NCBI GenBank assembly: GCA_040429635.1
Contig: CP158972.1
Span: 653,918 to 717,917, forward strand
Reading direction: 5' to 3'
Length of the DNA stretch: 64,000 nt
Origin: Tamlana crocina
GTDB lineage: Bacteria > Bacteroidota > Bacteroidia > Flavobacteriales > Flavobacteriaceae
In this document: positions 15,784-23,986 of the stretch, piece after piece
How the letters are laid out: each line of letters starts with the position of its first letter
How positions within the stretch are numbered: the stretch's first letter is position 1
The notes under the pieces: model-generated
What the model was told of the DNA's origin: nothing
What the model saw: the letters and a program-made list of their open reading frames with translations, nothing else
Databases searched by the model: none
Position numbers and translations under genes: made by a program

Positions 15784-15818
15784 AAAACGTCTCAAAAATA
15801 ATATTTGGGACGTTTTTT
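15784..15818 (+). terminator. Rho-independent terminator after the dksA-like gene
   Basis: AAAACGTCTCAAA (15784-15796) pairs with TTTGGGACGTTTT (15804-15816) with one wobble pair, followed by T residues. lspA begins 42 bp later, so lspA expression depends on read-through or a separate promoter. Confidence 0.88.
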
Positions 15819-15860
15819 GTTTGGAATAGCCCCAAATTGAACATCATTTTAAGAATTTTA

Positions 15861-16481
15861 ATGTCACTAAAAAAATCCATCATTCTCATTATTGTTGTTT
15901 TACTGATCGATCAAATCAGTAAAATTTACATCAAAACCCACTTTGTGCTCCACGAAAGTGTGGATGTGTTTAGTTGGTTTAAAATCTATTTTATTGAAAA
16001 TGATGGTATGGCTTGGGGTACCAAAATTAGTGACTTTGCCTCATTTATTTCCGATAGGACCGCCAAAGTGGCTTTAACGCTCTTTAGGGTTGTGGCCATT
16101 TTTGGTATTGGCTATTGGTTGTACAGCGCCACAAAAAGTAAGGGGTCGCGCATACTTATTTTGGCTATTGCCTTAATTTTTGCCGGTGCTCTTGGAAATA
16201 TTATCGATTCAGTATTTTACGGTGTGTTGTTTGAAGACAGCATCAGCCAAGTGGCCACCTTTTTGCCCGAAAACGGCGGTTACGATAGCTTGCTGCACGG
16301 TCGTGTGGTGGATATGCTCTATTTTCCTTTAATTGAAATCGACTTGCCACAATGGGTGCCGTTTTACGGCGGTAAGCGCTTTAATTTCTTCGAACCGGTT
16401 TTCAATATTGCCGATGTGGCCATAAGCACGGGCTTTATTATGCTTATAGTGTTTAATAAAAAGGCGTTTTCGAAAGTTTGA
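15861..16481 (+). CDS. lspA: Lipoprotein signal peptidase II
   Basis: Membrane aspartyl protease that cuts prolipoproteins before the lipidated cysteine. The ATG at 15861 (MSLKKSIILIIVVLLIDQIS) is preferred over a TTG 24 bp upstream. The 206-residue protein has the motifs LLIDQISKIYIKT, FIENDGMAWGT, GALGNIIDSVFYG and FNIADVAISTG; the Asp residues of NIID and NIAD are the catalytic pair. An insert of about 40 residues between them (LFEDSISQVATFLPENGG onward) is typical of Bacteroidota LspA. It serves the many lipoproteins coded in this window. Confidence 0.96.
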   Translation: MSLKKSIILIIVVLLIDQISKIYIKTHFVLHESVDVFSWFKIYFIENDGMAWGTKISDFASFISDRTAKVALTLFRVVAIFGIGYWLYSATKSKGSRILILAIALIFAGALGNIIDSVFYGVLFEDSISQVATFLPENGGYDSLLHGRVVDMLYFPLIEIDLPQWVPFYGGKRFNFFEPVFNIADVAISTGFIMLIVFNKKAFSKV

Positions 16482-16512
16482 AATTAAGAAATATGAAAAG
16501 AAGCTTCAATCT

Positions 16513-18558
16513 ATGTCATTTAAAAAATTAAGATTTCTGTGTTATTTGTTGGTAGTGTTTGTTCTTTCCTGCTCAACCGATGATAATTCTAGTGAAAGTA
16601 GCAACATACAAACGGATGTCAAAAAAGAAGACTTATTAGGAGTATGGACAATATATTCTGTTGAGTCGGGTGCTGTAAAAGCTGAGGTGCCTGTCAATTT
16701 TGAGACTTGCGGTAGAGATTTTTTTATTTATAACGAAGACTATTCGTATTCAGAATTCCAATTTCTAGAATCGTCAACCTGTCAGCCTTCAGAATTTCAA
16801 TTGAAATGGAGCTTAAATAGGGGGGTAATTGAATTGTCAACAGTCAACGGAAGCGAATCCCAATTAATAGAAATCAATAGTTTAAATGCAACCACTTTTA
16901 TTTTTACCACGCGTATGGATTTAAATGGTGATGGGAGTTTAGAGGTTTATAAGCTAACTGCATTAAAATACAACCCGCCGAATGAAATGGATATTTACAC
17001 AGATTCCTTTTCGAGAAGAACAGAGCCCCCGTTTGAAGACCATATAGCATTTCGTTGGGATATTTACACTGGGTATAACACGTTTTTACGGTACGAAATT
17101 TATAGAAGTACTGAGGAGTGCGATATCACCTCAGCCGAATTAGTTCAAACAATTGAAGATGTGAATGTGTCACGCTTCATTGACTATAACCCACCTACGA
17201 CTGAAGAAATTTGTTATTTTTTGAAGATTTATACCGATAAAGGCTTGTTAGGCATTAGCAATCCCCGTTATGTGGCAACGGAATTCATTTTTCCAGAAAG
17301 TGTAAAGGTTATTAATGCTACAGATACTGAAAGTTCTGTTGCTCTTTCTTGGGAGAAATATAAAGGGTATTATTTTTCACATTATGAGGTTAGAGTGCAA
17401 GATCAAAATGAAAATTCAATGCCGCATATCGAAACGGTAGCCATAATTGAAGATGTAAATACGACGTTATATACTGATATAAACCCGCCCTATGTGAACA
17501 ATCCAATTTATTCAATTTATGTGCACAATATTTTTGGAAACATAAGCCAATTAAATCAAGATGGGAACATGATTACAACGAACTTTAGCAGGCCCGAGTT
17601 GTTGAGCTTTGATTATATAAGGTTTTTAAGTTTTGATCCCGATGAACAAGCTCTTTTCTTTTATGGAGTTAACCCCGACAACACTAGAAGACTCATTAAA
17701 TATGATTATATAAATCACAATGTTCTAGCTGAAGGTTATAAGTTGCCGTCAGTACAAACAGACGTGGAAATGAAGCTGATTACATCAAATGAGGGGAAGG
17801 AACTTATTTTTGAGCAAGGCGGTGAGTATTGGGTGTATGACGCATCCGACTTAACGTTTAAATACTCATTAAATCTTGGTTTTATAGGCCCACGAGATAG
17901 TTTCTCGTATTTGAAAAATGGTATTTGGGTGTTTTCAGATGACGACCATGTTTTTACGTATAAGCGTACCGGCTCTACTATGGAAAAGATTGATCAAAAA
18001 CTTCATTTTACAAAGCATCAAGGGGGTGGGAACTACGAAATTACCAAATTAGATAATGCTAATGTACTTTTAAGTCATAATAACGAAGGAAGAGCTATAC
18101 ATTATAGTGTTGATAAGGGTGGTTTTATTGCTAATAAAGGTATTATACAAATTCCGTTGTTGGCAGCTTTGAATAGCGATTTGTCTGTGAATATGGAATC
18201 TAAACTGTTGCTTAATAAGAAAAGGAACTCAGTTTATTCCATCACAGATTTTTCGAAAACAGATAGCTACACTAATCCTAGGGTTACGTTTAATTTCAAT
18301 AGATTAGGAACAAAAATTTTCGGGGTAGATAAAAATGAGAAATATACTGGCTCTTATGAGGATTTTTCGAAAGAAATTGTGGTTTACGATATAGAAAAAA
18401 AATCTTCAGAAAAAATCACGACTAAAGGCTATCCCTTATATGTTTTTGAGGATGCGCAAGGAAACATTGTAAGTTTGTCTTCTGGTTTCCCGCGAGATGA
18501 GTATTACGACTTGTACAATAATAATGTGCCAGATATGTTTGTTGAAATTGTAAAATAG
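16513..18558 (+). CDS. Large surface lipoprotein with lipocalin-like and Fn3-like domains
   Basis: A 681-residue exported lipoprotein: signal peptide with lipobox VLSC (cysteine at about residue 20), then a stretch DLLGVWTIYSVESGAV to KLTALKY (about 40-155) that looks like the lipocalin-like domain common in Bacteroidota lipoproteins. Two repeats of fibronectin III character follow (about 165-255 and 260-345; each has AFRWDIYTGYNTFLRYEIYR or ALSWEKYKGYYFSHYEVRV and a DxNPP ending), then a beta-propeller-like region of about 330 residues with YDYINHNV and WVYDASDLTF strands. No enzymatic motif is seen. Function unknown; adhesion or ligand binding at the surface is a guess. The nearest known neighbour is lspA 31 bp upstream. 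Confidence 0.85.
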   Translation: MSFKKLRFLCYLLVVFVLSCSTDDNSSESSNIQTDVKKEDLLGVWTIYSVESGAVKAEVPVNFETCGRDFFIYNEDYSYSEFQFLESSTCQPSEFQLKWSLNRGVIELSTVNGSESQLIEINSLNATTFIFTTRMDLNGDGSLEVYKLTALKYNPPNEMDIYTDSFSRRTEPPFEDHIAFRWDIYTGYNTFLRYEIYRSTEECDITSAELVQTIEDVNVSRFIDYNPPTTEEICYFLKIYTDKGLLGISNPRYVATEFIFPESVKVINATDTESSVALSWEKYKGYYFSHYEVRVQDQNENSMPHIETVAIIEDVNTTLYTDINPPYVNNPIYSIYVHNIFGNISQLNQDGNMITTNFSRPELLSFDYIRFLSFDPDEQALFFYGVNPDNTRRLIKYDYINHNVLAEGYKLPSVQTDVEMKLITSNEGKELIFEQGGEYWVYDASDLTFKYSLNLGFIGPRDSFSYLKNGIWVFSDDDHVFTYKRTGSTMEKIDQKLHFTKHQGGGNYEITKLDNANVLLSHNNEGRAIHYSVDKGGFIANKGIIQIPLLAALNSDLSVNMESKLLLNKKRNSVYSITDFSKTDSYTNPRVTFNFNRLGTKIFGVDKNEKYTGSYEDFSKEIVVYDIEKKSSEKITTKGYPLYVFEDAQGNIVSLSSGFPRDEYYDLYNNNVPDMFVEIVK

Positions 18559-18581
18559 AACAAGCTTATTGGGTTAAACTG

Positions 18582-19145
18582 TTAAAACTCAAAAACCCGC
18601 TCTGGCGTTACACAAAAATCCAACTTAATATCACCTTCAAAAACATCGGTAATTTCAGTTTCAGCTTCAAAAAAAGACAGTCCAATTTTTAGGGTTTCGG
18701 GTTTGCATTTGGCTAAAAACCGGTCGTAAAAGCCTTTGCCATAACCTACGCGATTGCCTGTTTTATCGAAAGCTAACAGCGGAATAAAAACCACATCAAC
18801 TTTGTCGTTGGTTATTTCAATGCCATCAATCGGTTCGGGGATGTTATAGGCATTCTTTTTTATTTTGGTATTGTCGGTAAGTAAAAAATGGGTCATTTCG
18901 CCCGTTTTAAAATCACTTTTGGATACCAAAATATTTTTGTCCTTGCCTGATAAAATATTCAGAATATAATCAGTGTTCACTTCCTTTTGTTCTTCAATGG
19001 AAAGAAAAACATGGAAAAACGAAGCTTCCCAAATGGGTAGTTTCAAAACCTGGTTGGCGATGGACAAACTGAAATCTTCCACCTCGTTTAACGAAAGGTC
19101 GTTCCGAAAGGCTTTGTATTTTTTTCGCAGTTCATTTTTGGTCAT
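18582..19145 (-). CDS. 5-formyltetrahydrofolate cyclo-ligase
   Basis: ATP-dependent conversion of 5-formyl-THF to 5,10-methenyl-THF in one-carbon metabolism. The 187-residue protein has the start KNELRKKYKAFRNDLS, the phosphate-binding DVVFIPLLAFDKTGNRVGYGKGFYDRFL stretch (about 115-142, including GYGKGFYDR) and a DVFEGDIKLDFCVTPE ending, all typical. Its start overlaps by 4 bp the stop of the aspartoacylase-like gene upstream, so it is the last gene of the RimK operon; the metabolic link is not obvious. Confidence 0.95.
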   Translation of the reverse strand: MTKNELRKKYKAFRNDLSLNEVEDFSLSIANQVLKLPIWEASFFHVFLSIEEQKEVNTDYILNILSGKDKNILVSKSDFKTGEMTHFLLTDNTKIKKNAYNIPEPIDGIEITNDKVDVVFIPLLAFDKTGNRVGYGKGFYDRFLAKCKPETLKIGLSFFEAETEITDVFEGDIKLDFCVTPERVFEF

Positions 19146-20125
19146 GTTGCCGCCCTTTTTAGTTTGGTGGAAATATGGAACAGTGCATCACCTTGATAAA
19201 CGATGGGCGATTCGTTTACATTGATAATATAACCGGCGTTCGAAGCTCGAACAAAATAATTGAACTTGCCATAAGGATCGGTGATGTTGCCCAGCATATC
19301 GTCCTTTTTTACATAAGATCCAATGGTGATGGAGGCCTTAAACATACCTGAGTATTTGGCGCGTTGCCACTTGCTGTCGTTTATAAAAACGCATTCGGTT
19401 TTGGGTTTCGACGATTTAAAAACGGTTCGCAACATACCGAAATGTTTTAAAATACGTTTGGATCCGTTAACGCCCGAGTTAGTTACCACATCGTCAATAT
19501 GGAACGACTTGCCGCCTTCAAAAAGCAGTAAAGGCTTGCCTAGTTTGTTACAGGTAGTGCGAAAGGATTTGGAAAGGTTTTTGGAATACAGTACAAACGG
19601 TGCACCGAATACTTTGGCCAAGACGTCCAAGTCTTTCTTCTCTTTGGCATAGCGCAGTTGCGGTGCATTAAATCGACCTGAGCCACCGGTGTGGAAATCG
19701 ATGATCAAATCGGCGTGTGGAATCACTTCGTCCATCAGTTTGTAGGCCACGCGCCCAGCTAATGATCCCGACGGACTCCCCGGAAACACACGGTTTAAAT
19801 CGCGCCCATCAGGAAATTCACGCTTCAGGTTAATGAACCCAAAAATATTGATGACGGGCATGCAAATAATGGTGCCGCATTTGGGCTTGTTGATGCCTTT
19901 GGCGATGAGTTGCCTGATAATTTCAACACCATTAACCTCGTCGCCGTGAATACCAGCCGTAAACAATACCGTTGGCCCCGGTTTTTTAGCGCGTTCAATA
20001 ATTACGGGAATGTGTACGGGCGATGAGGTATGTAAATTAGCAACATCAAAATTAACTTCCTTGCTTTCTCCAGGCTTTACCTGTTCGCCTAAAATATGAA
20101 GGACTTCAGTTTGTGTTACGGGCAT
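19142..20125 (-). CDS. Succinylglutamate desuccinylase/aspartoacylase-family zinc peptidase
   Basis: A 327-residue enzyme of the AstE/ASPA branch of M14-like zinc carboxypeptidases. The metal ligands are visible in TAGIHGDEVNGVEIIRQL (His and Glu of GxHGDE) and DLIIDFHTGGSGR (second His). The C-terminal 80 residues form a beta-rich barrel-sandwich domain with SYVKKDDMLGNITDPYGK. Such enzymes hydrolyse N-acyl amino acids or C-terminal amide-linked amino acids. Placement directly after rimK, behind a retropepsin-like protease, suggests it trims or recycles glutamate added by RimK rather than acting on succinylglutamate; this is inference from context. It is followed by the cycloligase with a 4-bp overlap. 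Confidence 0.88.
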   Translation of the reverse strand: MPVTQTEVLHILGEQVKPGESKEVNFDVANLHTSSPVHIPVIIERAKKPGPTVLFTAGIHGDEVNGVEIIRQLIAKGINKPKCGTIICMPVINIFGFINLKREFPDGRDLNRVFPGSPSGSLAGRVAYKLMDEVIPHADLIIDFHTGGSGRFNAPQLRYAKEKKDLDVLAKVFGAPFVLYSKNLSKSFRTTCNKLGKPLLLFEGGKSFHIDDVVTNSGVNGSKRILKHFGMLRTVFKSSKPKTECVFINDSKWQRAKYSGMFKASITIGSYVKKDDMLGNITDPYGKFNYFVRASNAGYIINVNESPIVYQGDALFHISTKLKRAAT

Positions 20126-20175
20126 TTAATGTTATGTTAAAGGTTAGAACATTGCTCCAAAGCTTTGGCTTTCAA

Positions 20176-21063
20176 TTATTCGGTGGTTTGCGGTACGTTT
20201 TTTTCAATATATCTTATAATGGCCTTGGCTATATTTCGGCCCGTGGCAGCTTCAATGCCTTCCAAGCCTGGGGTGGAATTCACTTCCAATAACAAAGGCC
20301 CTCTGGCCGATTGCAACATATCCACACCACAAACTGGTAGTTTTAAAGCACGCGAGGCATTCATGGCCAGTTTCAGCTCATCATGACTCAGTTTGATGAT
20401 GTTGGCTTGTCCGCCACGGTGCAAGTTCGAACGGAATTCGCCTTCCTTGCCTTGGCGTTTCATCGCACCTACCACTTGTCCGTCAACAACCAAAGCTCGC
20501 AAGTCAGCACCACCAGCTTCTTTAATAAATTCCTGAACGATAACTCGGGCCTGGAGTCCGTTAAAGGCTTCCAAAACCGATTCGGCCGCATTCTTCGTTT
20601 CGGCCAAAACCACGCCCAAACCTTGTGTGCCTTCCAATAATTTAATGATTACGGGCGTACCGCCAACATGTTCAATCACTTCCTCAACATCGCGCGAGTA
20701 ATTGGTAAATACCGTTTTAGGCATGCCAATTCCAGCTTTGCTCAAACGCTGTAAACTGCGTAGTTTATCGCGCGAACGTTGTATTGCATCAGAGGTGCAA
20801 ATGGTAAAAACCCCCATCATTTCAAACTGCCGCACCACGGCACAGCCATAAAAGGTTACCGAGGCGCCAATACGTGGTATAATGGCGTCAACGTAATCCA
20901 AATAACGGTCTTTGTAATAAATGGTAGGTTTTTCCTTTTCGATGATGATATCGCATTTCAGCGGATCGATCACTTCAACTTTATGTCCCCGTTTTTCGCC
21001 TTCTTCAATAAGCCTTTCGGTGGAATACAGTTGGTTGTTTCTAGACAGAATAACTATGTTCAT
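20176..21063 (-). CDS. rimK: RimK-family ATP-grasp glutamate ligase
   Basis: The 295-residue protein is of the RimK type that adds glutamates to the C terminus of ribosomal protein S6 in gammaproteobacteria. Landmarks: [20 protein letters not shown] at the start, [23 protein letters not shown] (about 64-86), [16 protein letters not shown], the ATP-grasp core [19 protein letters not shown] and [18 protein letters not shown], and the metal-binding C-terminal [17 protein letters not shown]. It overlaps by 4 bp the retropepsin-like gene upstream. Whether its target here is S6 or another protein cannot be read from the sequence. Confidence 0.94.
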   Translation of the reverse strand: MNIVILSRNNQLYSTERLIEEGEKRGHKVEVIDPLKCDIIIEKEKPTIYYKDRYLDYVDAIIPRIGASVTFYGCAVVRQFEMMGVFTICTSDAIQRSRDKLRSLQRLSKAGIGMPKTVFTNYSRDVEEVIEHVGGTPVIIKLLEGTQGLGVVLAETKNAAESVLEAFNGLQARVIVQEFIKEAGGADLRALVVDGQVVGAMKRQGKEGEFRSNLHRGGQANIIKLSHDELKLAMNASRALKLPVCGVDMLQSARGPLLLEVNSTPGLEGIEAATGRNIAKAIIRYIEKNVPQTTE

Positions 21064-21482
21064 GCTTTGCTTGTTAGGTGCGAAAGGTTTTCCTGATCTA
21101 CATCAACCAAAAATTTTTGTTTTAAAAACTGCCTGCCAATCAAAACAGGAAACCTCATATCGTCTCTAGTGCTTAAAGTTAAGTTAATCTTGTACGTTTT
21201 TCCAAAAAATACCACTTCAGATTTTACTTTATAGCGGTTTTCCTTAAATCCGTTGCTGCTTTTCACGTCGGTTCTCGAAAATTCCTCGAAAACAATTTCG
21301 GTCTTACCGAAGTTTTTATGGGTTTTGCTGTTAAAAATGCAGCGCAGCGTATTGTTTTCCTCGATAATTTTCGAGCAATGGATGGCCGAGGTGTAAGCCC
21401 CGGTGTCAATTTTTACGTCAATATTAAAGAGTCCCAGTTTCGGGAAATCAACAATATCAACACGTCCTATAATTTTTTTCAT
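21060..21482 (-). CDS. Retropepsin-like protease (PF05618), RimB-like
   Basis: A 140-residue soluble single-domain protein. The motif [15 protein letters not shown] (about 23-37, with D-T-G-A) is the aspartic protease signature of the retropepsin-like family annotated as 'ATP-dependent zinc protease' (PF05618); [11 protein letters not shown] before it and [19 protein letters not shown] near the end are also typical. In Pseudomonas a protein of this family, RimB, is coded with RimK and affects S6 modification. Here it is first in the operon with rimK, aspartoacylase-like and cycloligase genes. Its start codon lies 22 bp after a structured RNA element. Confidence 0.88.
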   Translation of the reverse strand: MKKIIGRVDIVDFPKLGLFNIDVKIDTGAYTSAIHCSKIIEENNTLRCIFNSKTHKNFGKTEIVFEEFSRTDVKSSNGFKENRYKVKSEVVFFGKTYKINLTLSTRDDMRFPVLIGRQFLKQKFLVDVDQENLSHLTSKA

Positions 21483-21504
21483 TTTAATTTTTTCATTTTT
21501 TTTT

Positions 21505-21577
21505 GGCGTTGGCCGGGCTTTCGGCAGTCGCTTCCCAAAAAAAGGAGAGCTCCAACAATGCCTCTATCCCTAACGCG
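21505..21577 (-). ncRNA. Structured leader RNA, candidate Flavo-1 motif
   Basis: On the minus strand the sequence runs GCGTTAGGGATAGAGGC, a variable hairpin (CTCTCC, seven T, GGGAAG), then GCCGAAAGCCCGGCCAACGC. The ends GCGTT and AACGC pair, and an inner TGCC (21559-21562 plus strand) pairs with GGCA (21523-21526). The paired conserved strings AGGGAT..GAGGC and GCCGA.AGCCCGGCC match what I remember of a recurrent flavobacterial RNA, probably Rfam Flavo-1; the name is from memory and unverified. It ends 22 nt before the rimB-like start, with an A-rich tail and no U tract, so it would be a 5' leader or processed RNA, not a terminator. Confidence 0.5.
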
Positions 21578-21754
21578 CCAGCCCGCATTTTACGGCGCGG
21601 CTTCAAACTTTTTGCCTGTTTGTTTAGGTTTTTCAAAAAGTGGCGCAATGTAGATAAATAATTAATCCATCGGCCAAAAACTTTCATAAAATATAAGCAT
21701 TTATTCGGAGTTGATTTTACGAATGGAAAAATTAAAATAATTACCTTTACAACA

Positions 21755-23557
21755 ATGGATACCCCCAATTTAGAGATACAGATAAAAACCCTGCCCAGCC
21801 TGCCCGGAGTGTACCAATATTACGATAAAGAAGGCACTATTATTTACGTTGGTAAAGCCAAGAATTTAAAAAAACGGGTCAGTTCTTATTTCAATAAAAC
21901 CCACGATAGCGGAAAAACGCGGGTGCTGGTTAAGAAAATAGCCAAAATAAAGCACATTGTGGTCGATACCGAAACCGATGCGCTGCTGCTGGAAAATAAC
22001 TTTATAAAGAAGTACCAGCCGCGCTACAATGTAATGCTGAAGGACGATAAGTCCTATCCGTGGGTTTGCATAAAAAACGAACGTTTCCCACGGGTATTTT
22101 CTACCCGTCGCGTTTTTAAGGACGGTAGCGAATATTTTGGTCCGTACACCAGCGGTAAAACCGTGCATACACTGCTCGATTTAATAAAAGGGCTGTACAG
22201 TTTACGCACTTGCAATTATAACCTTTCGGAAGAAAAAGTGGATGCCGGAAAGTACAAAGTGTGTTTGGAGTACCATTTGGGCAATTGTAAAGGCCCGTGC
22301 GAAGGCTTGGAATCTGAAACCGAATACAACGAAAACATAAAAGCGATTAAAGAAATTTTAAAAGGAAATTTTAAGGATTCGCTACAGCAGTTTAAAGTGC
22401 AAATGCTCGATTTTGCTAACAACATGCAGTTTGAGGAAGCCCAAAAAATAAAGGAAAAACTGGAGGTTCTGGAAAATTACCAGGCCAAATCGACCGTGGT
22501 AAACCCAAAGATCAGCAATGTCGATGTGTTTGCGATTGTGAGCGACGAAAGTTATGGCTATATCAATTTTTTACAACTGTCCTATGGTTCCATCATTCGG
22601 GCGCACACACTCGAAATTAAAAAGAAACTCGACGAAACCGACAAAGAATTGTTGGAGTTGGCCATTACCGAAATCAGGCAACGCTTTAATTCAAAATCGA
22701 AAGAAATTTATGTGCCTTTTAAAGTCGATTTGGGAGAGGATTTGAAAGTCACCGTTCCGAAGTTGGGCGATAAAAAACACATTTTGGATCTATCGCTCCG
22801 TAACGCCAAATATTTTAGGATGGAGCGCTTCAAACAAATAAAGATTGTAGACCCCGATAGGCACGCCAACCGTATTATGTCGCAAATGAAAGCCGATTTA
22901 AGGCTTAGTGAAGAGCCGCGGCATATCGAGTGTTTCGACAATTCGAATATTCAGGGCACCAACCCCGTGGCCGCTTGCGTAGTTTTTAAAAACGGCAAAC
23001 CCAGTAAAAAAGACTACCGCCATTTTAATATTAAAACGGTAGAAGGGCCAGACGATTTCGCTTCGATGGAAGAGGTGGTGTATCGCCGTTACAAACGCCT
23101 TTTGGACGAAGAGCAACCCTTGCCGCAACTCATCATTATTGATGGTGGGAAAGGGCAGTTGTCATCGGCTTTAAAAAGTCTCGATGCGCTCAATTTAAGA
23201 GGTGAAATTGCCATTATCGGAATTGCCAAACGTTTGGAAGAATTATTTTACCCAAATGATCCAATTCCCTTATATTTAGATAAGAAAAGCGAAACGCTAA
23301 AAGTGATCCAGCAGTTGCGAAACGAAGCGCACCGTTTTGGTATTGAGCACCACCGTAACAAACGGAGTAAAAGTGCGTTGAATACCGAGTTGGAAACCAT
23401 TCCGGGGGTGGGCGAAAAAACGGTAGTGGAGTTGCTCAAAAAGTTTAAATCGGCCAAACGCGTAGCACATGCCAAACTAGACGAATTGGAAGATGTGGTC
23501 GGGGTGTCGCGTGCTAAAAAGGTTTATGATTATTATCATGGGAACGAAGTAAAATAA
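21755..23557 (+). CDS. uvrC: Excinuclease ABC subunit C
   Basis: Makes both incisions in nucleotide excision repair with UvrA and UvrB. The 600-residue protein has all domains in order: the GIY-YIG nuclease (PGVYQYYDKEGTIIYVGKAK, about 12-31), a cysteine-containing CLEYHLGNCKGPCEG segment, the UVR motif (FANNMQFEEAQKIKEKLEVL, about 223-242), the RNase H-like nuclease (ECFDNSNIQGTNPVAACVVF, about 390-409) and a C-terminal pair of helix-hairpin-helix motifs (IPGVGEKTVVELLKKF and LEDVVGVSRAKKV). It is followed after 5 bp by a small membrane protein gene. The 155 bp before it hold no clear gene. Confidence 0.98.
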   Translation: MDTPNLEIQIKTLPSLPGVYQYYDKEGTIIYVGKAKNLKKRVSSYFNKTHDSGKTRVLVKKIAKIKHIVVDTETDALLLENNFIKKYQPRYNVMLKDDKSYPWVCIKNERFPRVFSTRRVFKDGSEYFGPYTSGKTVHTLLDLIKGLYSLRTCNYNLSEEKVDAGKYKVCLEYHLGNCKGPCEGLESETEYNENIKAIKEILKGNFKDSLQQFKVQMLDFANNMQFEEAQKIKEKLEVLENYQAKSTVVNPKISNVDVFAIVSDESYGYINFLQLSYGSIIRAHTLEIKKKLDETDKELLELAITEIRQRFNSKSKEIYVPFKVDLGEDLKVTVPKLGDKKHILDLSLRNAKYFRMERFKQIKIVDPDRHANRIMSQMKADLRLSEEPRHIECFDNSNIQGTNPVAACVVFKNGKPSKKDYRHFNIKTVEGPDDFASMEEVVYRRYKRLLDEEQPLPQLIIIDGGKGQLSSALKSLDALNLRGEIAIIGIAKRLEELFYPNDPIPLYLDKKSETLKVIQQLRNEAHRFGIEHHRNKRSKSALNTELETIPGVGEKTVVELLKKFKSAKRVAHAKLDELEDVVGVSRAKKVYDYYHGNEVK

Positions 23558-23562
23558 CTCAA

Positions 23563-23964
23563 ATGATAAAGATTAAATATAAAAAGAAGCGGTTGTATTC
23601 CAATTTAGTAATTGGTGTTGTATGGTTGGTTTTTGCGGTTTTCCATTTGGCAAATGAAGAAAAAATAGCTTGGACAGACTATGGTTATTGTGTTATCTCG
23701 TTGATGTATTTGCTGCAGTTTATCTATGAGTATATAAACCAATATTTAACTATTGACAACAATGTTATCAAAAAGCATGGCGTATTTGGTAAAGCACTAA
23801 AATTTAGTGAGGTTGAGTATTTCAAAATATTTGCAGGGGAATATATATTACAAGCCCAAAGCACGGAGTTGAGAATTGATACAAAAGTAATAGAAAACAC
23901 ATCGCTAACTCGTTTGAACAAAATTATTGAAAAGCACGAATTGCCCGGAGCTCATTTTAAATAG
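23563..23964 (+). CDS. Small membrane protein, PH-domain-like
   Basis: A 133-residue protein with a basic N terminus (MIKIKYKKKRLYS), two hydrophobic segments (about 15-29 and 42-58), and a soluble C-terminal half with the strands YLTIDNNVIKKHGVFGKALKF and LRIDTKVIENTSL. The layout of two helices plus a small beta domain resembles the bacterial PH-domain membrane proteins (YcxB/YdbT type). I do not recognise a specific family. It lies 5 bp after uvrC and overlaps the longest form of the patatin frame, though not the start I prefer for that gene. Confidence 0.75.
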   Translation: MIKIKYKKKRLYSNLVIGVVWLVFAVFHLANEEKIAWTDYGYCVISLMYLLQFIYEYINQYLTIDNNVIKKHGVFGKALKFSEVEYFKIFAGEYILQAQSTELRIDTKVIENTSLTRLNKIIEKHELPGAHFK

Positions 23965-23986
23965 GGCAAACTTAAAATCGGTTACA

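Noticed and set aside
21742-21749. TACCTTTA as uvrC promoter -7 box
   Set aside because: It ends 5 bp before the ATG, which would leave no leader or even a start inside the gene; spacing does not fit.
21493-21768. Minus-strand 91-codon frame before the RimK operon
   Set aside because: Its C-terminal third is the structured RNA element read as protein and its start lies inside uvrC; a shorter form from 21687 is possible but I see no support.
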